Shown here one piece after another: positions 8,818 through 17,299 of a stretch of 32,343 nucleotides of DNA. Location of the stretch: assembly GCA_946532885.1 (NCBI GenBank), contig CAMNBP010000003.1:1-32343 (forward strand). The letters are read 5' to 3'. Position 1 is the first letter of the stretch. Each line of letters opens with the position of its first letter. Source of the DNA: an uncultured Candidatus Saccharibacteria bacterium (GTDB taxonomy: Bacteria; Patescibacteriota; Saccharimonadia; Saccharimonadales; Saccharimonadaceae). Under the pieces are notes generated by a model, which saw nothing but the letters and a program-made list of their open reading frames with translations, was not told the DNA's origin and searched no databases. A program made the translations under genes and the position numbers.

Positions 8818-9516
8818 TTAGTAGGTTGATGGGTAAAGCTCGTCGAAGAGCTGCTCAAGCTCGGCGGAACCCTCGAAATCTGGATCCTGAACAGGATCAA
8901 TAAGCATCACGACGAATTTAAGAGCACTATTGGCCGGAATATCTTCCTGCTCGGTGCTACCGTAAGCGAGCTCGGCCGGAATGGTAATTTCGCGCACGCC
9001 ACCAATCTTCATACCAACGATGCCACTGAGCCAGCCCTCAATCATATTGGTCGAACCTGGCATTGGCGCACGGAGTGAAGTTGGCTTGGAATAATCATCA
9101 AAGGATGAGTCGAAAACCGATTCATTAGATAGCCAACCAATATAGTAGGCGGAATAATTTACGAAGTCTTTGTCGGTTACCTCTGCTCCGTCGCCAACTA
9201 CGAGATCTTTGGTTACGACTTCGTCGACATCGGCGGCATTGAAAGCCTTAACACGAGAACGGTAAGACGAAAATTGATCGAAATATTTTTTGGACAACTC
9301 AGCAGTCTGCGCATCGACGGCATCAAGATATTTTTGATAAAGCTCGTTAAAGCGTGCCTGTTTCTCTGAACTGACGGTCTTGCTAGTATTTGAATTGCCG
9401 TTACCCATAATGGCGGTGGCGTAAAGCGCAAAAGTCGACAGCAGCATAAAAATGGCGATGATAATAATCGTTACGCGCTGGCGCCCAGTGGTCTTCAATT
9501 CATCATTTTTAATCAT
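8818..9516 (-). CDS. Membrane-anchored FKBP-type peptidyl-prolyl cis-trans isomerase
   Basis: N-terminal TM; FKBP motifs MIEGWLSGIVGMKIGGVREITIPAELAYGSTE...IPANSALKFVVMLI; SD GGAGGT. Confidence 0.88.
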   Translation of the reverse strand: MIKNDELKTTGRQRVTIIIIAIFMLLSTFALYATAIMGNGNSNTSKTVSSEKQARFNELYQKYLDAVDAQTAELSKKYFDQFSSYRSRVKAFNAADVDEVVTKDLVVGDGAEVTDKDFVNYSAYYIGWLSNESVFDSSFDDYSKPTSLRAPMPGSTNMIEGWLSGIVGMKIGGVREITIPAELAYGSTEQEDIPANSALKFVVMLIDPVQDPDFEGSAELEQLFDELYPSTY

Positions 9517-9537
9517 ATTACCTCCGTTATCCCACCA

Positions 9538-11973
9538 CTATTTGATTGATTCTATTTGTTTCATTATATCTTGGATTTCGTTCTTGGCCAAAGTTTTGTC
9601 TGGGTGAGCGAATTCGAGATGGAAGCTGAGGTTCTTTTGCGCTGCCCCGTCTGCGCGATAAATCGAAGTCGGTTGCACGCGATAGATTAGTCCAGCATTT
9701 TCGAAAACCGTATGGATTTTTTGTTCGTAATTACCATAATTCGCATCTGCGGCAACACTCAAAGTTACGTCACGACTGACGAACGGATATTGGCTGAGGC
9801 GGAAATGTTTTGCATTGCTACGATCGAGCGCAAGAATAGCATCAAGGCTAATTTCGAAGGCGGCCGTACCGAGCGGCAATTTCATTTGACGCAAAATTGG
9901 AGTTTTGATTTCACCAAGGTGACCAATGAGTTTGCCGGAAATTTCGATATTGGCAGAACGTTTTGGCTCATAGTAAGCATTTGTTTGGTCTTTGGCAACT
10001 AGGAACGGCTTAATATCGGCGGAAATGCCAAGTTTCTTGAAAGTTTCAACGAGATATTTCTTGGCCGCGTAGAAAGCAGTTTTGCCAGATTGAGAAACAT
10101 AGACTAGAGCGAGATGATGTGCATTCTGCGGCACGCCATCCTCGTCTACGCCGTCCGTACGGGAATAAACTTGGTTCATTTCGAACAAAGCAAATTCACT
10201 ATAGCCGGCACGCAAGTTGGCATAACTCTTGTCGAGCAAGCTTGGAACGATGCTCTGGCGAATATATTGCAAATCTGGCGAAATCGAGTTAACGATGCGA
10301 TAAGAATTGGCAGTGTCTTGGCCGACCTTTTTGATTAAATCACCATGCACGAATGAATAGGTTAAAATCTCGTTTGCACCAAATGCGCTGAGAATATCGC
10401 GGAGCTCAGACTTGAGTTCGAACGAGGCGTTTTTGTCGGATGTGGCATGAAGTGGCAAAACCGGTGCGATGTTGTCGTAGCCAGAGAGACGGCCAACTTC
10501 CTCGATGATATCTTCTGGAATATGAATATCAGTGCGCCAGAACGGTACGGTAATGGACAATTTTTCGCCAGAAACCTTGACGGCAAACTCGACGTTTTCG
10601 AGAATCTGCTGCACTTCAGCGATAGTGAATTTAGTGCCGAGCAAATTGTTGATTTGTGAAAGCTCAACTTCAACGGTTTCGGCTGCTGGTGCGGATTTTT
10701 GGCTGTCAAATAGACCAACTGGTTTGAGATAATCTTTGACTTCGCGCGCAAAGCGTAAGGCAACTGGCAGAGTTTGACCGGCTGGCTGGCCCTTTGTAAA
10801 ACGCGTAATAGCTTCGGAGAAAATACCGTGCGCCATTTGGGTTTTGCGCAAATTGTAGAGGCTGAAAGTGGCGGATTCGAGGATGACACGTTTAGTGTTT
10901 TCGTCGATAGCAGTGTTAGCACCGCCCATAGCGCCAGCAAGTGCAACTGGAACATTATTGCTCGTAATGACGATATCGTCTTCGTTTAGTTCGACATCTT
11001 TGCCGTCAAGTAAAGTAATTTTTTCACCCTGCTTTGCGGCACGAACGATGATCTTCGGCGAATTAGTACCGCCAACTTTGACAAACTTGTCATAATCAAA
11101 AGCATGCAATGGTTGGCCGTAAGTCAACATGCACATATTGGTAGCATCAACGATCGGATCGATTGCGCGCATGCCGGCACGCGCCAACAAGGTGGCTTGA
11201 TTGCTGAGATATGGCGAGTATTCTTTTTCGGTTGGTTCGAAAACAATTGCCGTATAGCGCGGACAGAGGGTTTCATCGACTTCGATATCGAGTTTAACTG
11301 CTGGGTCGTTTTCGAAATCGACAGTCGGGTGCAAATACCAGTCTGGCGAGGTAAATTTCTGACCAAGAATGCCAGCGACCTCGCGACGGAAGCCAAGCAC
11401 ACCGAAAGTGTCTGGACGATGCGTAAGGGATTTGTTTTCGATGTCGAGAATTTTATCGCGCAAGTCAACAAACAAGTCGGCAAAGTCTGCACCTGGTTTG
11501 AGGTCGGTAGGATCAAGTTCGACAATACCTGCATGATCGTCGCCGAGATCAAGTTCGTCCGCGGCGGCCATCATGCCATAAGAATCGTATTGTTTGAGCA
11601 TTTTGCGCATGCCGATTTTGAATGGCTCCGCATCGTTGACCGTGCATGGCACAATTGCGCCCGGTGCAATCCAGGCCGCAAACATGCCTTCATGGACATT
11701 TGGCGCACCACACATAACCTGAACGTAGCCGTCTTTGTCACGCTCAACGTCAGTAGCTTTGCCGCCGTCATCAATCAAACAGCGTGTGAGATGCGTGTCT
11801 GGGATTTTTTCGGCAAATTTAACTTGCACGGCATAGATGCCATCATATTTATGAGTTTGATCGATGACGCCCTCGACTTCCACGAGGCGAGCACCAATTA
11901 ATTTAACGAGTTCGTCGTCGGAGATTTTAATGTCTCCAAGGCCGAGCTTCAAATGATTAAGCGATATTAACAT
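9538..11973 (-). CDS. pheT: Phenylalanine--tRNA ligase beta subunit
   Basis: N-terminal tRNA-binding domain, DIENKSLTHRPDTFGVLGFRREVAGI, B5 domain, C-terminal FDX-ACB-like region; follows pheS. Confidence 0.95.
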   Translation of the reverse strand: MLISLNHLKLGLGDIKISDDELVKLIGARLVEVEGVIDQTHKYDGIYAVQVKFAEKIPDTHLTRCLIDDGGKATDVERDKDGYVQVMCGAPNVHEGMFAAWIAPGAIVPCTVNDAEPFKIGMRKMLKQYDSYGMMAAADELDLGDDHAGIVELDPTDLKPGADFADLFVDLRDKILDIENKSLTHRPDTFGVLGFRREVAGILGQKFTSPDWYLHPTVDFENDPAVKLDIEVDETLCPRYTAIVFEPTEKEYSPYLSNQATLLARAGMRAIDPIVDATNMCMLTYGQPLHAFDYDKFVKVGGTNSPKIIVRAAKQGEKITLLDGKDVELNEDDIVITSNNVPVALAGAMGGANTAIDENTKRVILESATFSLYNLRKTQMAHGIFSEAITRFTKGQPAGQTLPVALRFAREVKDYLKPVGLFDSQKSAPAAETVEVELSQINNLLGTKFTIAEVQQILENVEFAVKVSGEKLSITVPFWRTDIHIPEDIIEEVGRLSGYDNIAPVLPLHATSDKNASFELKSELRDILSAFGANEILTYSFVHGDLIKKVGQDTANSYRIVNSISPDLQYIRQSIVPSLLDKSYANLRAGYSEFALFEMNQVYSRTDGVDEDGVPQNAHHLALVYVSQSGKTAFYAAKKYLVETFKKLGISADIKPFLVAKDQTNAYYEPKRSANIEISGKLIGHLGEIKTPILRQMKLPLGTAAFEISLDAILALDRSNAKHFRLSQYPFVSRDVTLSVAADANYGNYEQKIHTVFENAGLIYRVQPTSIYRADGAAQKNLSFHLEFAHPDKTLAKNEIQDIMKQIESIK

Positions 11974-12929
11974 TAGAACTCCTTCAAGAAATCAAGTTTA
12001 GCTGCTTCAAAGTTGCGAACATCACTAAGACCGTAGCGCAACATGACAAGACGGTCGATACCGCCACCCCAAGCAAAGCCTTGATATTCGGTTGGATCAA
12101 TGCCGGCCATTTTGAGCACATTTGGATGAATCATGCCACAGCCGAGCATTTCGAGCCAGCCGTCGCCTTTACCGCCGAGTGATTTTGGTTTTTCAATTAA
12201 GAACTCAAGTGATGGTTCAGTAAATGGGAAGTAGCCTGGTTGAGTTTTAATGTTGAGTTTTTGACCATAGTACTTCTCGAAAAATTCGCGGAGAATTGCG
12301 AGCATGTTACCCAAGGTACAATCTTTGGAAACATAAACACCCTCGCATTGATAGAAAGTGTGCTCGTGTGTAGCATCAACATCTTCGTTACGATAAACGC
12401 GGCCTGGCACAGCTACGGCAATTGCATTGCCTTCGTCGAGTTTGTGTTTGTAGGCCTTCAAAACACGATGCTGCATGGTACTGGTGTGAGCCGGCGGAAT
12501 GAAACCTTCTTCGGTGCGGAAGGTATCATAACCGTCGCGAGCTGGATGACCTTTTGCAAAGTTCAAACTATCGAACATATGAAATTCGTCGTCAAGCTGA
12601 CGCGATTCCATAATGTCGAAACCCATGCTTTGATAGATGCCAATGACGCGATCAAGCTCGGTCATCAATGGATGACGACTACCATGATCGGCACTAAGAA
12701 ATTGTGGCATTTCGCCGTTTACATCGCACGGCGCAGTAATATCGAGCGCTTCAACAGCAACTTCCTCGGCTTTAGCCTCGGCCTCAATAATTTGCTGCTC
12801 AAGTGCTTGCTTTTGTTGATTGATTTTTTGACCAAACGCGGCACGCTCCTCTTTTGGGAGGTCCTTAATTTTGGCGTACTCAAGATTGAGGTCCTTGAGT
12901 TGTTTCTTTAACTCCGCAACACTTGACAT
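11973..12929 (-). CDS. pheS: Phenylalanine--tRNA ligase alpha subunit
   Basis: HPLMTELDRVIGIYQSMGFDIMESRQLDDEFHMFDSLNFAKGHPARD, LRTEEGF-like and GGGIDRLVMLRYGLSDVR class II motif 3; stop overlaps pheT start (TAATG). Confidence 0.95.
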   Translation of the reverse strand: MSSVAELKKQLKDLNLEYAKIKDLPKEERAAFGQKINQQKQALEQQIIEAEAKAEEVAVEALDITAPCDVNGEMPQFLSADHGSRHPLMTELDRVIGIYQSMGFDIMESRQLDDEFHMFDSLNFAKGHPARDGYDTFRTEEGFIPPAHTSTMQHRVLKAYKHKLDEGNAIAVAVPGRVYRNEDVDATHEHTFYQCEGVYVSKDCTLGNMLAILREFFEKYYGQKLNIKTQPGYFPFTEPSLEFLIEKPKSLGGKGDGWLEMLGCGMIHPNVLKMAGIDPTEYQGFAWGGGIDRLVMLRYGLSDVRNFEAAKLDFLKEF

Positions 12930-12965
12930 AACTCTTCTATTTTAGCATAGAACAGATATGATTGG

Positions 12966-13199
12966 CTATTTCAGAACGAAAATAATAATCAATGACAAAA
13001 TTGCCAAAAAGACTAAGATAAACCAGAACCAGCTGAAGCTACTCGTTTTGTGCGTACCTTCAACGTGGCGCGAATCTTCTACGAGGTCAACATCATGATC
13101 TTCATCGAGCGAAGTGCGCTCAGAACGCTCGCGCAAATCGGCCGTAATACGATCTTGAAGTTTGCTGCGTTCTTTGTTGTCTTCTACTAAAATTCCCAC
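12966..13199 (-). CDS. Small tail-anchored hypothetical protein (77 aa)
   Basis: GTG start with SD AGGAGGTCTAC; charged N-half and C-terminal TM FSWFWFILVFLAILSLIIIFVLK; candidate promoter TTGTCA-N16-TACAAT upstream. Confidence 0.7.
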   Translation of the reverse strand: MGILVEDNKERSKLQDRITADLRERSERTSLDEDHDVDLVEDSRHVEGTHKTSSFSWFWFILVFLAILSLIIIFVLK

Positions 13200-13362
13200 G
13201 TAGACCTCCTAATCTAGTTACCGTAAATAAAATGCTTTTTTCATTGTATCATCAATCGCCGTTTTGACAAAATGAAGCATAAGGAGTGTTCAGGGGAGAA
13301 AATACTCGCATCTGATAGTTTTATGATATTATGGTGTTATATATTTCTTAAAAGGAGGAAGA

Positions 13363-14367
13363 ATGGCAACATCCAAAGCCAAGAAGGCGAAGAAGCCTGC
13401 AGCTAAAAGCAAGCCAGCTTCAAAGCCAAAAACTACTGCCGCTAAAGTAGACAAAAAAGCGGAAGTAGTCGCTGAAAAAACCGCAGCCAAAAAGAAAACT
13501 GAATCCAAAAAGGAAGAAGTAAAGGTAATTACTGCTCCAAAACCAAGTGGAGTGAAAGAATTTTTTGCCCGAAAATTCGACGCTTCCGAAAACATTTTAA
13601 CTATTTTTAAAGATACTCACATTATTGGTGCAATCCTTGGTGAAATCATTGGCGTCGCATTAATCACAATGATCGTGATGACGCTCGGTTTGATGAACCC
13701 ACTTTATTTCATCTTTGGTTATCTTGTGATTACCTTGTTGGTATTCCGCCTTTCTGGCGCAAACCTCAACCCAATCGTCACCGCCGGTATGCTCGCGACT
13801 CGCCGCATGAGCGCAATTCGTGGTGTACTTTATTTGATTGCTCAGGTACTTGGTGCATGGTTGGGCTTTATGATTATTAAGAGCTTCTTCCAGGTTGGTA
13901 TCGATTCCGGTGCACTCGACGCAGAAACCGCCGTGCTCCCAGCCTTAACTCCAGCTAGCGAATTGACCGTCGCAACTGAAGGCTACAGCATGTTCTGGCC
14001 AATCGTTATGGTCGAGTTCATGGGCGCAATCATCATTGGTTTCGCTTTCGCACGCGCTTTAGTTTACAAGAAGAGCGCATTCACATTCTCAGCGATTATT
14101 GCAGCTGGCGTATTTCTCGCTTTGCTCTTCGCTGTCGTAATTTGCAGCAACTTCTTCTACACTACTGAAAACCTATTCGTCATGAACCCAGCAGTTGCAT
14201 TCGTCTACGGTTTATTCCCGAGCAGCGCAGAAGGCTTTGATGCTTTAATGCAGGCTTTGTTGCCAATGTTGGTCACCTATGTGATCTTCCCAGTTCTTGG
14301 TGGCATCATCGGTTTCTATGTTTCCGACTTCGCCAGCAAAATGGCTGGTCACGAACTAGCAAACTAG
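13363..14367 (+). CDS. Aquaporin/MIP-family-like channel with Lys/Ala-rich N-terminal tail
   Basis: SGANLNPIVTAGMLATRRMSAIRGVLYLIAQVLGAWLG and second half FVMNPAVAFVYGLFPS; six hydrophobic segments; SD AAGGAGGAAG. Confidence 0.82.
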   Translation: MATSKAKKAKKPAAKSKPASKPKTTAAKVDKKAEVVAEKTAAKKKTESKKEEVKVITAPKPSGVKEFFARKFDASENILTIFKDTHIIGAILGEIIGVALITMIVMTLGLMNPLYFIFGYLVITLLVFRLSGANLNPIVTAGMLATRRMSAIRGVLYLIAQVLGAWLGFMIIKSFFQVGIDSGALDAETAVLPALTPASELTVATEGYSMFWPIVMVEFMGAIIIGFAFARALVYKKSAFTFSAIIAAGVFLALLFAVVICSNFFYTTENLFVMNPAVAFVYGLFPSSAEGFDALMQALLPMLVTYVIFPVLGGIIGFYVSDFASKMAGHELAN

Positions 14368-14383
14368 TTAGTTGCAAGTCATC

Positions 14384-14414
14384 AAAAATATCCCCCGTTT
14401 GTGGGGATATTTTT
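14384..14414 (+). terminator. Intrinsic terminator after MIP-like gene
   Basis: AAAAATATCCCC-ccgtttgt-GGGGATATTTTTT. Confidence 0.88.
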
Positions 14415-14431
14415 TGCGGTAAAATAATGAT

Positions 14432-14842
14432 ATGAAGAATGTTGTTTTATGTGGAAGCATGAAAGTTAAAGATCAAATTTTGCAGGTCGCTGACGAATTA
14501 AAAACTCTGGGCTATGAAGCTATTTTGCCGGTTGAATGCATGGAAGGAAAGCCAAAAGAAATTGCATCGCGTGCACATTTTAGCCGCGTAATTGATCCAA
14601 AGAACCAGTTTATCTTGATCGTAAATGCTCCTAAAAATGGCATTGAAAACTACATCGGCGCAAACAGTTTTGCGGAAGCCGCGTTTGCCTACTATTACAA
14701 CAAAAAGACTTTTCTACTGAATGACATCTATGAACCATTTCGCGATGAACTGGAAGGTTGGGGCGCGGTTGCCCTAAAGGGTGATTTATCGAAATTAAAT
14801 GATTACGAATATCCAGCCGAGCCAGACGTATTGAACAAATAA
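14432..14842 (+). CDS. Nucleoside 2-deoxyribosyltransferase-like protein
   Basis: VVLCGSMKVKDQILQVADELKTLGYEAILP..., NGIENYIGANSFAEAAFAYYYNKKTFLLND: Rossmann-like NDT-type pattern. Confidence 0.6.
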   Translation: MKNVVLCGSMKVKDQILQVADELKTLGYEAILPVECMEGKPKEIASRAHFSRVIDPKNQFILIVNAPKNGIENYIGANSFAEAAFAYYYNKKTFLLNDIYEPFRDELEGWGAVALKGDLSKLNDYEYPAEPDVLNK

Positions 14843-14843
14843 A

Positions 14844-14880
14844 AAGAGCTGCCCTCCAAAGAAAACGCAAGGGCAGCCTC
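14844..14880 (-). terminator. Intrinsic terminator of the minus-strand 14883 gene
   Basis: Minus strand GCTGCCCT-tgcgttttcttt-ggAGGGCAGC then TCTTTTTATTT. Confidence 0.78.
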
Positions 14881-14882
14881 CA

Positions 14883-15560
14883 CTAAAATGGATTTACCTC
14901 AACTTCGACATTCGTCGTCGTAGGAGTAGAAGCTAGCAGCGAGTCCATTTGCTGTTGATAGTGCTTAGATTCGTATCGATCAATGAGCTGATCAATGCGT
15001 TGGAGCAATTCGTCGGGCAGATATTCGCGCTGAGCGTATTTGCGCAGACGCGAAAGGTTGTACTCGTAATGTTTGACAAGCGGCGCAACGTTGCTGCTGC
15101 AGCTGTCAAAGTGAAAACTCAGCGAACGATTCAGGCGTTCAGCCCTTTCGTAAGCCTGCTCGTCATTGTCGAGCGGTGATTCTTCGAGTGCCTCCATCAT
15201 GATATCGGCCATCTGTGAGTCCATCTGCATACGCGATGAAACATAGATGCCATTACTGATGGCTGCATCCAAAACGTCGAGTTTGTCGACTAGATGTCGA
15301 ATGGCAGCCTCGCATTCTTCTACGGTCGGTTCGCCTGCTTCGATGGCCTTATTGAGTTTTACGTGGTAACTGAGGTCTCGGAAAACGAGACAAGCTAACA
15401 TGATGATCAAAACACCAAGCGGTACGCAAATCAGGCTCCAATTGAGTCTGAGTTCGCTCAAAATCAAACATAAGACGATAATGAACGCCATGCATATCGC
15501 AGAAATAATGATGATTGACAATGCCAACTTATGAAAAAGTTCTTCGGTCTTTTTGTTCAT
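14883..15560 (-). CDS. Hypothetical two-TM membrane protein
   Basis: Start set at 15560 because SD GGGAGGTG lies just upstream of MNKKTEELFHKLALSIIII...; two TMs then helical domain. Confidence 0.78.
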   Translation of the reverse strand: MNKKTEELFHKLALSIIIISAICMAFIIVLCLILSELRLNWSLICVPLGVLIIMLACLVFRDLSYHVKLNKAIEAGEPTVEECEAAIRHLVDKLDVLDAAISNGIYVSSRMQMDSQMADIMMEALEESPLDNDEQAYERAERLNRSLSFHFDSCSSNVAPLVKHYEYNLSRLRKYAQREYLPDELLQRIDQLIDRYESKHYQQQMDSLLASTPTTTNVEVEVNPF

Positions 15561-15701
15561 GAATAACACCTCCCTTAAATCATGAAAAATAGCCAAAGAC
15601 GAAACCTATTGCAGAAATAGCAATGCTCCGTCGCACTAAGAAGCGCTTCTATTCCTTCGATAGTTGAGCTATTAATGTACAGCCACAATGGGTACACTTC
15701 T

Positions 15702-15730
15702 AGTGTAGCACATTTTTTCGAAAAAGTCAA
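15702..15730 (-). promoter_or_regulatory. Sigma70-type promoter TTGACT-N17-TACACT (TGC-extended)
   Basis: Minus strand TTGACTTTTTCGAAAAAATGTGCTACACT; about 135 nt upstream of ATG 15560. Confidence 0.8.
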
Positions 15731-15758
15731 TAGAAAGCAGAAGCGAAATGGAAATAAA

Positions 15759-15786
15759 AAATATCCCCTATTTTCAGGGGATATTT
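15759..15786 (-). terminator. Intrinsic terminator after tsf
   Basis: Minus strand AAATATCCCCT-gaaaat-AGGGGATATTTTTT. Confidence 0.88.
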
Positions 15787-15801
15787 TGAGTGAGTCTCGA
15801 A

Positions 15802-16434
15802 TTACTCGACAACACCAAGCTCGATGCGCTTGAATTGCTTGACGGTGATGTTTTCGCCAGTCTTTGCAATGGTGTCTTTGATGAATTGCTCGACGGTCTT
15901 GGTTTCGTCAAAGATGTAGACCTGGCTCATGAGAACGCGATCTGCGAAAGTCTTACTGACTTTGGCGGCCAAGATTTGATCTCTCTTGTCAGCTGGTTCT
16001 TTGCCGGTCATGGTCTTTTCGGCAGCTTCGCGAGCTTCTTTCATCTTGTCTTCTGGGATTTCGTCCTCAGTAACCCATTGTGGATTCATGGAAGCAACTT
16101 GCATAGCAAGCTTGTGGGCGAGATCTTTGAATTCGTCGGTCTTTGCAACGAAAGAAGTCTCACAGTTTACTTCAATGATTGCGCCAATGCGGCCACCGTG
16201 AACATAAGATTCAACGAGACCTTCGCGAGTTTCGCGATCGCCGCGCTTTTCAGCCTTGGTGAGACCTTTTTTGCGCATTTCAGCGAGGGCTTTATCGAAA
16301 TCACCTTTAGCTTCGACGAGGGCTTTCTTTGCATCAGTCAAGCCAACGCCAGAAAGTTCTTTGAGTTTCTTGATGAGTTCAATGGTGATTTCTTTTGCCT
16401 CACCTGCTACTTCTTTGGTAGTTTTGTCAGCCAT
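15802..16434 (-). CDS. tsf: Elongation factor Ts
   Basis: LIKKLKELSGVGLTDAKKALVEAKGDFDKALAEMRKKG; YVHGGRIGAIIEVNCETSFVAKTDEF; SD AAAGGAG. Confidence 0.96.
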   Translation of the reverse strand: MADKTTKEVAGEAKEITIELIKKLKELSGVGLTDAKKALVEAKGDFDKALAEMRKKGLTKAEKRGDRETREGLVESYVHGGRIGAIIEVNCETSFVAKTDEFKDLAHKLAMQVASMNPQWVTEDEIPEDKMKEAREAAEKTMTGKEPADKRDQILAAKVSKTFADRVLMSQVYIFDETKTVEQFIKDTIAKTGENITVKQFKRIELGVVE

Positions 16435-16458
16435 TTTGACTCCTTTTAGTTTTTAAAA

Positions 16459-17157
16459 TTATTTTGCAACTTTAGCTTTGCCTTCTTTGACGGCAGCAGC
16501 GAAGTACTCAAGAATGGTCTTGACGGACTTGATGGCGTCATCGTTGGCTGGAATTGGATAATCGACCTCAGTTGGATCACTGTTGGTGTCGCAGATAGCG
16601 AATACAGGGATTTTGAGAGTCTTAGCTTCCTTAATGGCATTCTTGTCTTGAATGGTATCAGCAACAACTACAGCAACTGGTTGCTTGTTCATATCTTTAA
16701 TGCCGCCGTAGCGTTCATTAAGGACATCGATTTCTTCTTGGAAGCGTTGAACTTCGAGCTTGCTGTAGCGCTTTTCGAGCTCACCGGAAGCCATGCGGCG
16801 TTCGAGGTCTTTGAGCTTGCGAATTTGCTTGCTGACGGTTTCGACATTGGTAAGCATACCACCAACCCAACGAACCGTAACATATGGCATGTCGATAGAT
16901 TCAGCGATTTCTTTAACAGTGTCTTTCATTTGTTTTTTGGTACCAACGAAAAGAACTTTTTCGCCCTTGCTGGCGAGCTTGGTGAGCTCTGGAAGAGCTT
17001 CGTCGAGAGCTTCGACGGTCTTTTCAAGGTTAATAATGTGAGCGCCTTGGCGCTTGCTGTGGATGTATGGAGCCATCTTTGGGTGCCAACGGCTGGTCTT
17101 GTGACCAAAATGGGCGCCGGCAGCAAGAAGCTCCTTGATATCTGCTTTTACAGGCAT
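16459..17157 (-). CDS. rpsB: 30S ribosomal protein S2
   Basis: LLAAGAHFGHKTSRWHPKMAPYI; VLFVGTKKQMKDTVKEIA; FAICDTNSDPTEVDYPIPANDDAIKSV. Confidence 0.97.
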   Translation of the reverse strand: MPVKADIKELLAAGAHFGHKTSRWHPKMAPYIHSKRQGAHIINLEKTVEALDEALPELTKLASKGEKVLFVGTKKQMKDTVKEIAESIDMPYVTVRWVGGMLTNVETVSKQIRKLKDLERRMASGELEKRYSKLEVQRFQEEIDVLNERYGGIKDMNKQPVAVVVADTIQDKNAIKEAKTLKIPVFAICDTNSDPTEVDYPIPANDDAIKSVKTILEYFAAAVKEGKAKVAK

Positions 17158-17174
17158 CTTCTACCTTCTCCTTC

Positions 17175-17193
17175 GTTCTGCTCCACGCAGAAC
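17175..17193 (-). promoter_or_regulatory. Stem-loop in rpsB 5' leader
   Basis: GTTCTGC-GTGGA-GCAGAAC perfect 7-bp stem, about 18 nt upstream of the rpsB ATG; upstream TGTTAAAAT candidate -10. Confidence 0.6.
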
Positions 17194-17267
17194 TGTATCG
17201 TTAAATTTATTTACCCTGTTATTTTAACATATCTTTTTATTTTTTGCTAGGGGTTTATCAGAGAAAC

Positions 17268-17297
17268 AAAAAGCCGCCTTTAGGGGGCGGCTTTTTT
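17268..17297 (-). terminator. Intrinsic terminator after htrA-like gene
   Basis: Minus strand AAAAAGCCGCC-ccctaaa-GGCGGCTTTTTG. Confidence 0.88.
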
Positions 17298-17299
17298 AA

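Noticed and set aside
11104-11901. 265-aa + strand ORF opposite pheT
   Set aside because: Entirely antisense to pheT; no recognisable domain or start signal.
12240-12911. 223-aa + strand ORF opposite pheS
   Set aside because: Antisense to pheS; no recognisable domain.
15790-16449. 219-aa + strand ORF opposite tsf
   Set aside because: Mirror of tsf across its whole length; starts inside the tsf terminator region; composition typical of a shadow ORF.
16648-17250. 200-aa + strand ORF opposite rpsB
   Set aside because: Shadow ORF of rpsB with no supporting motif.
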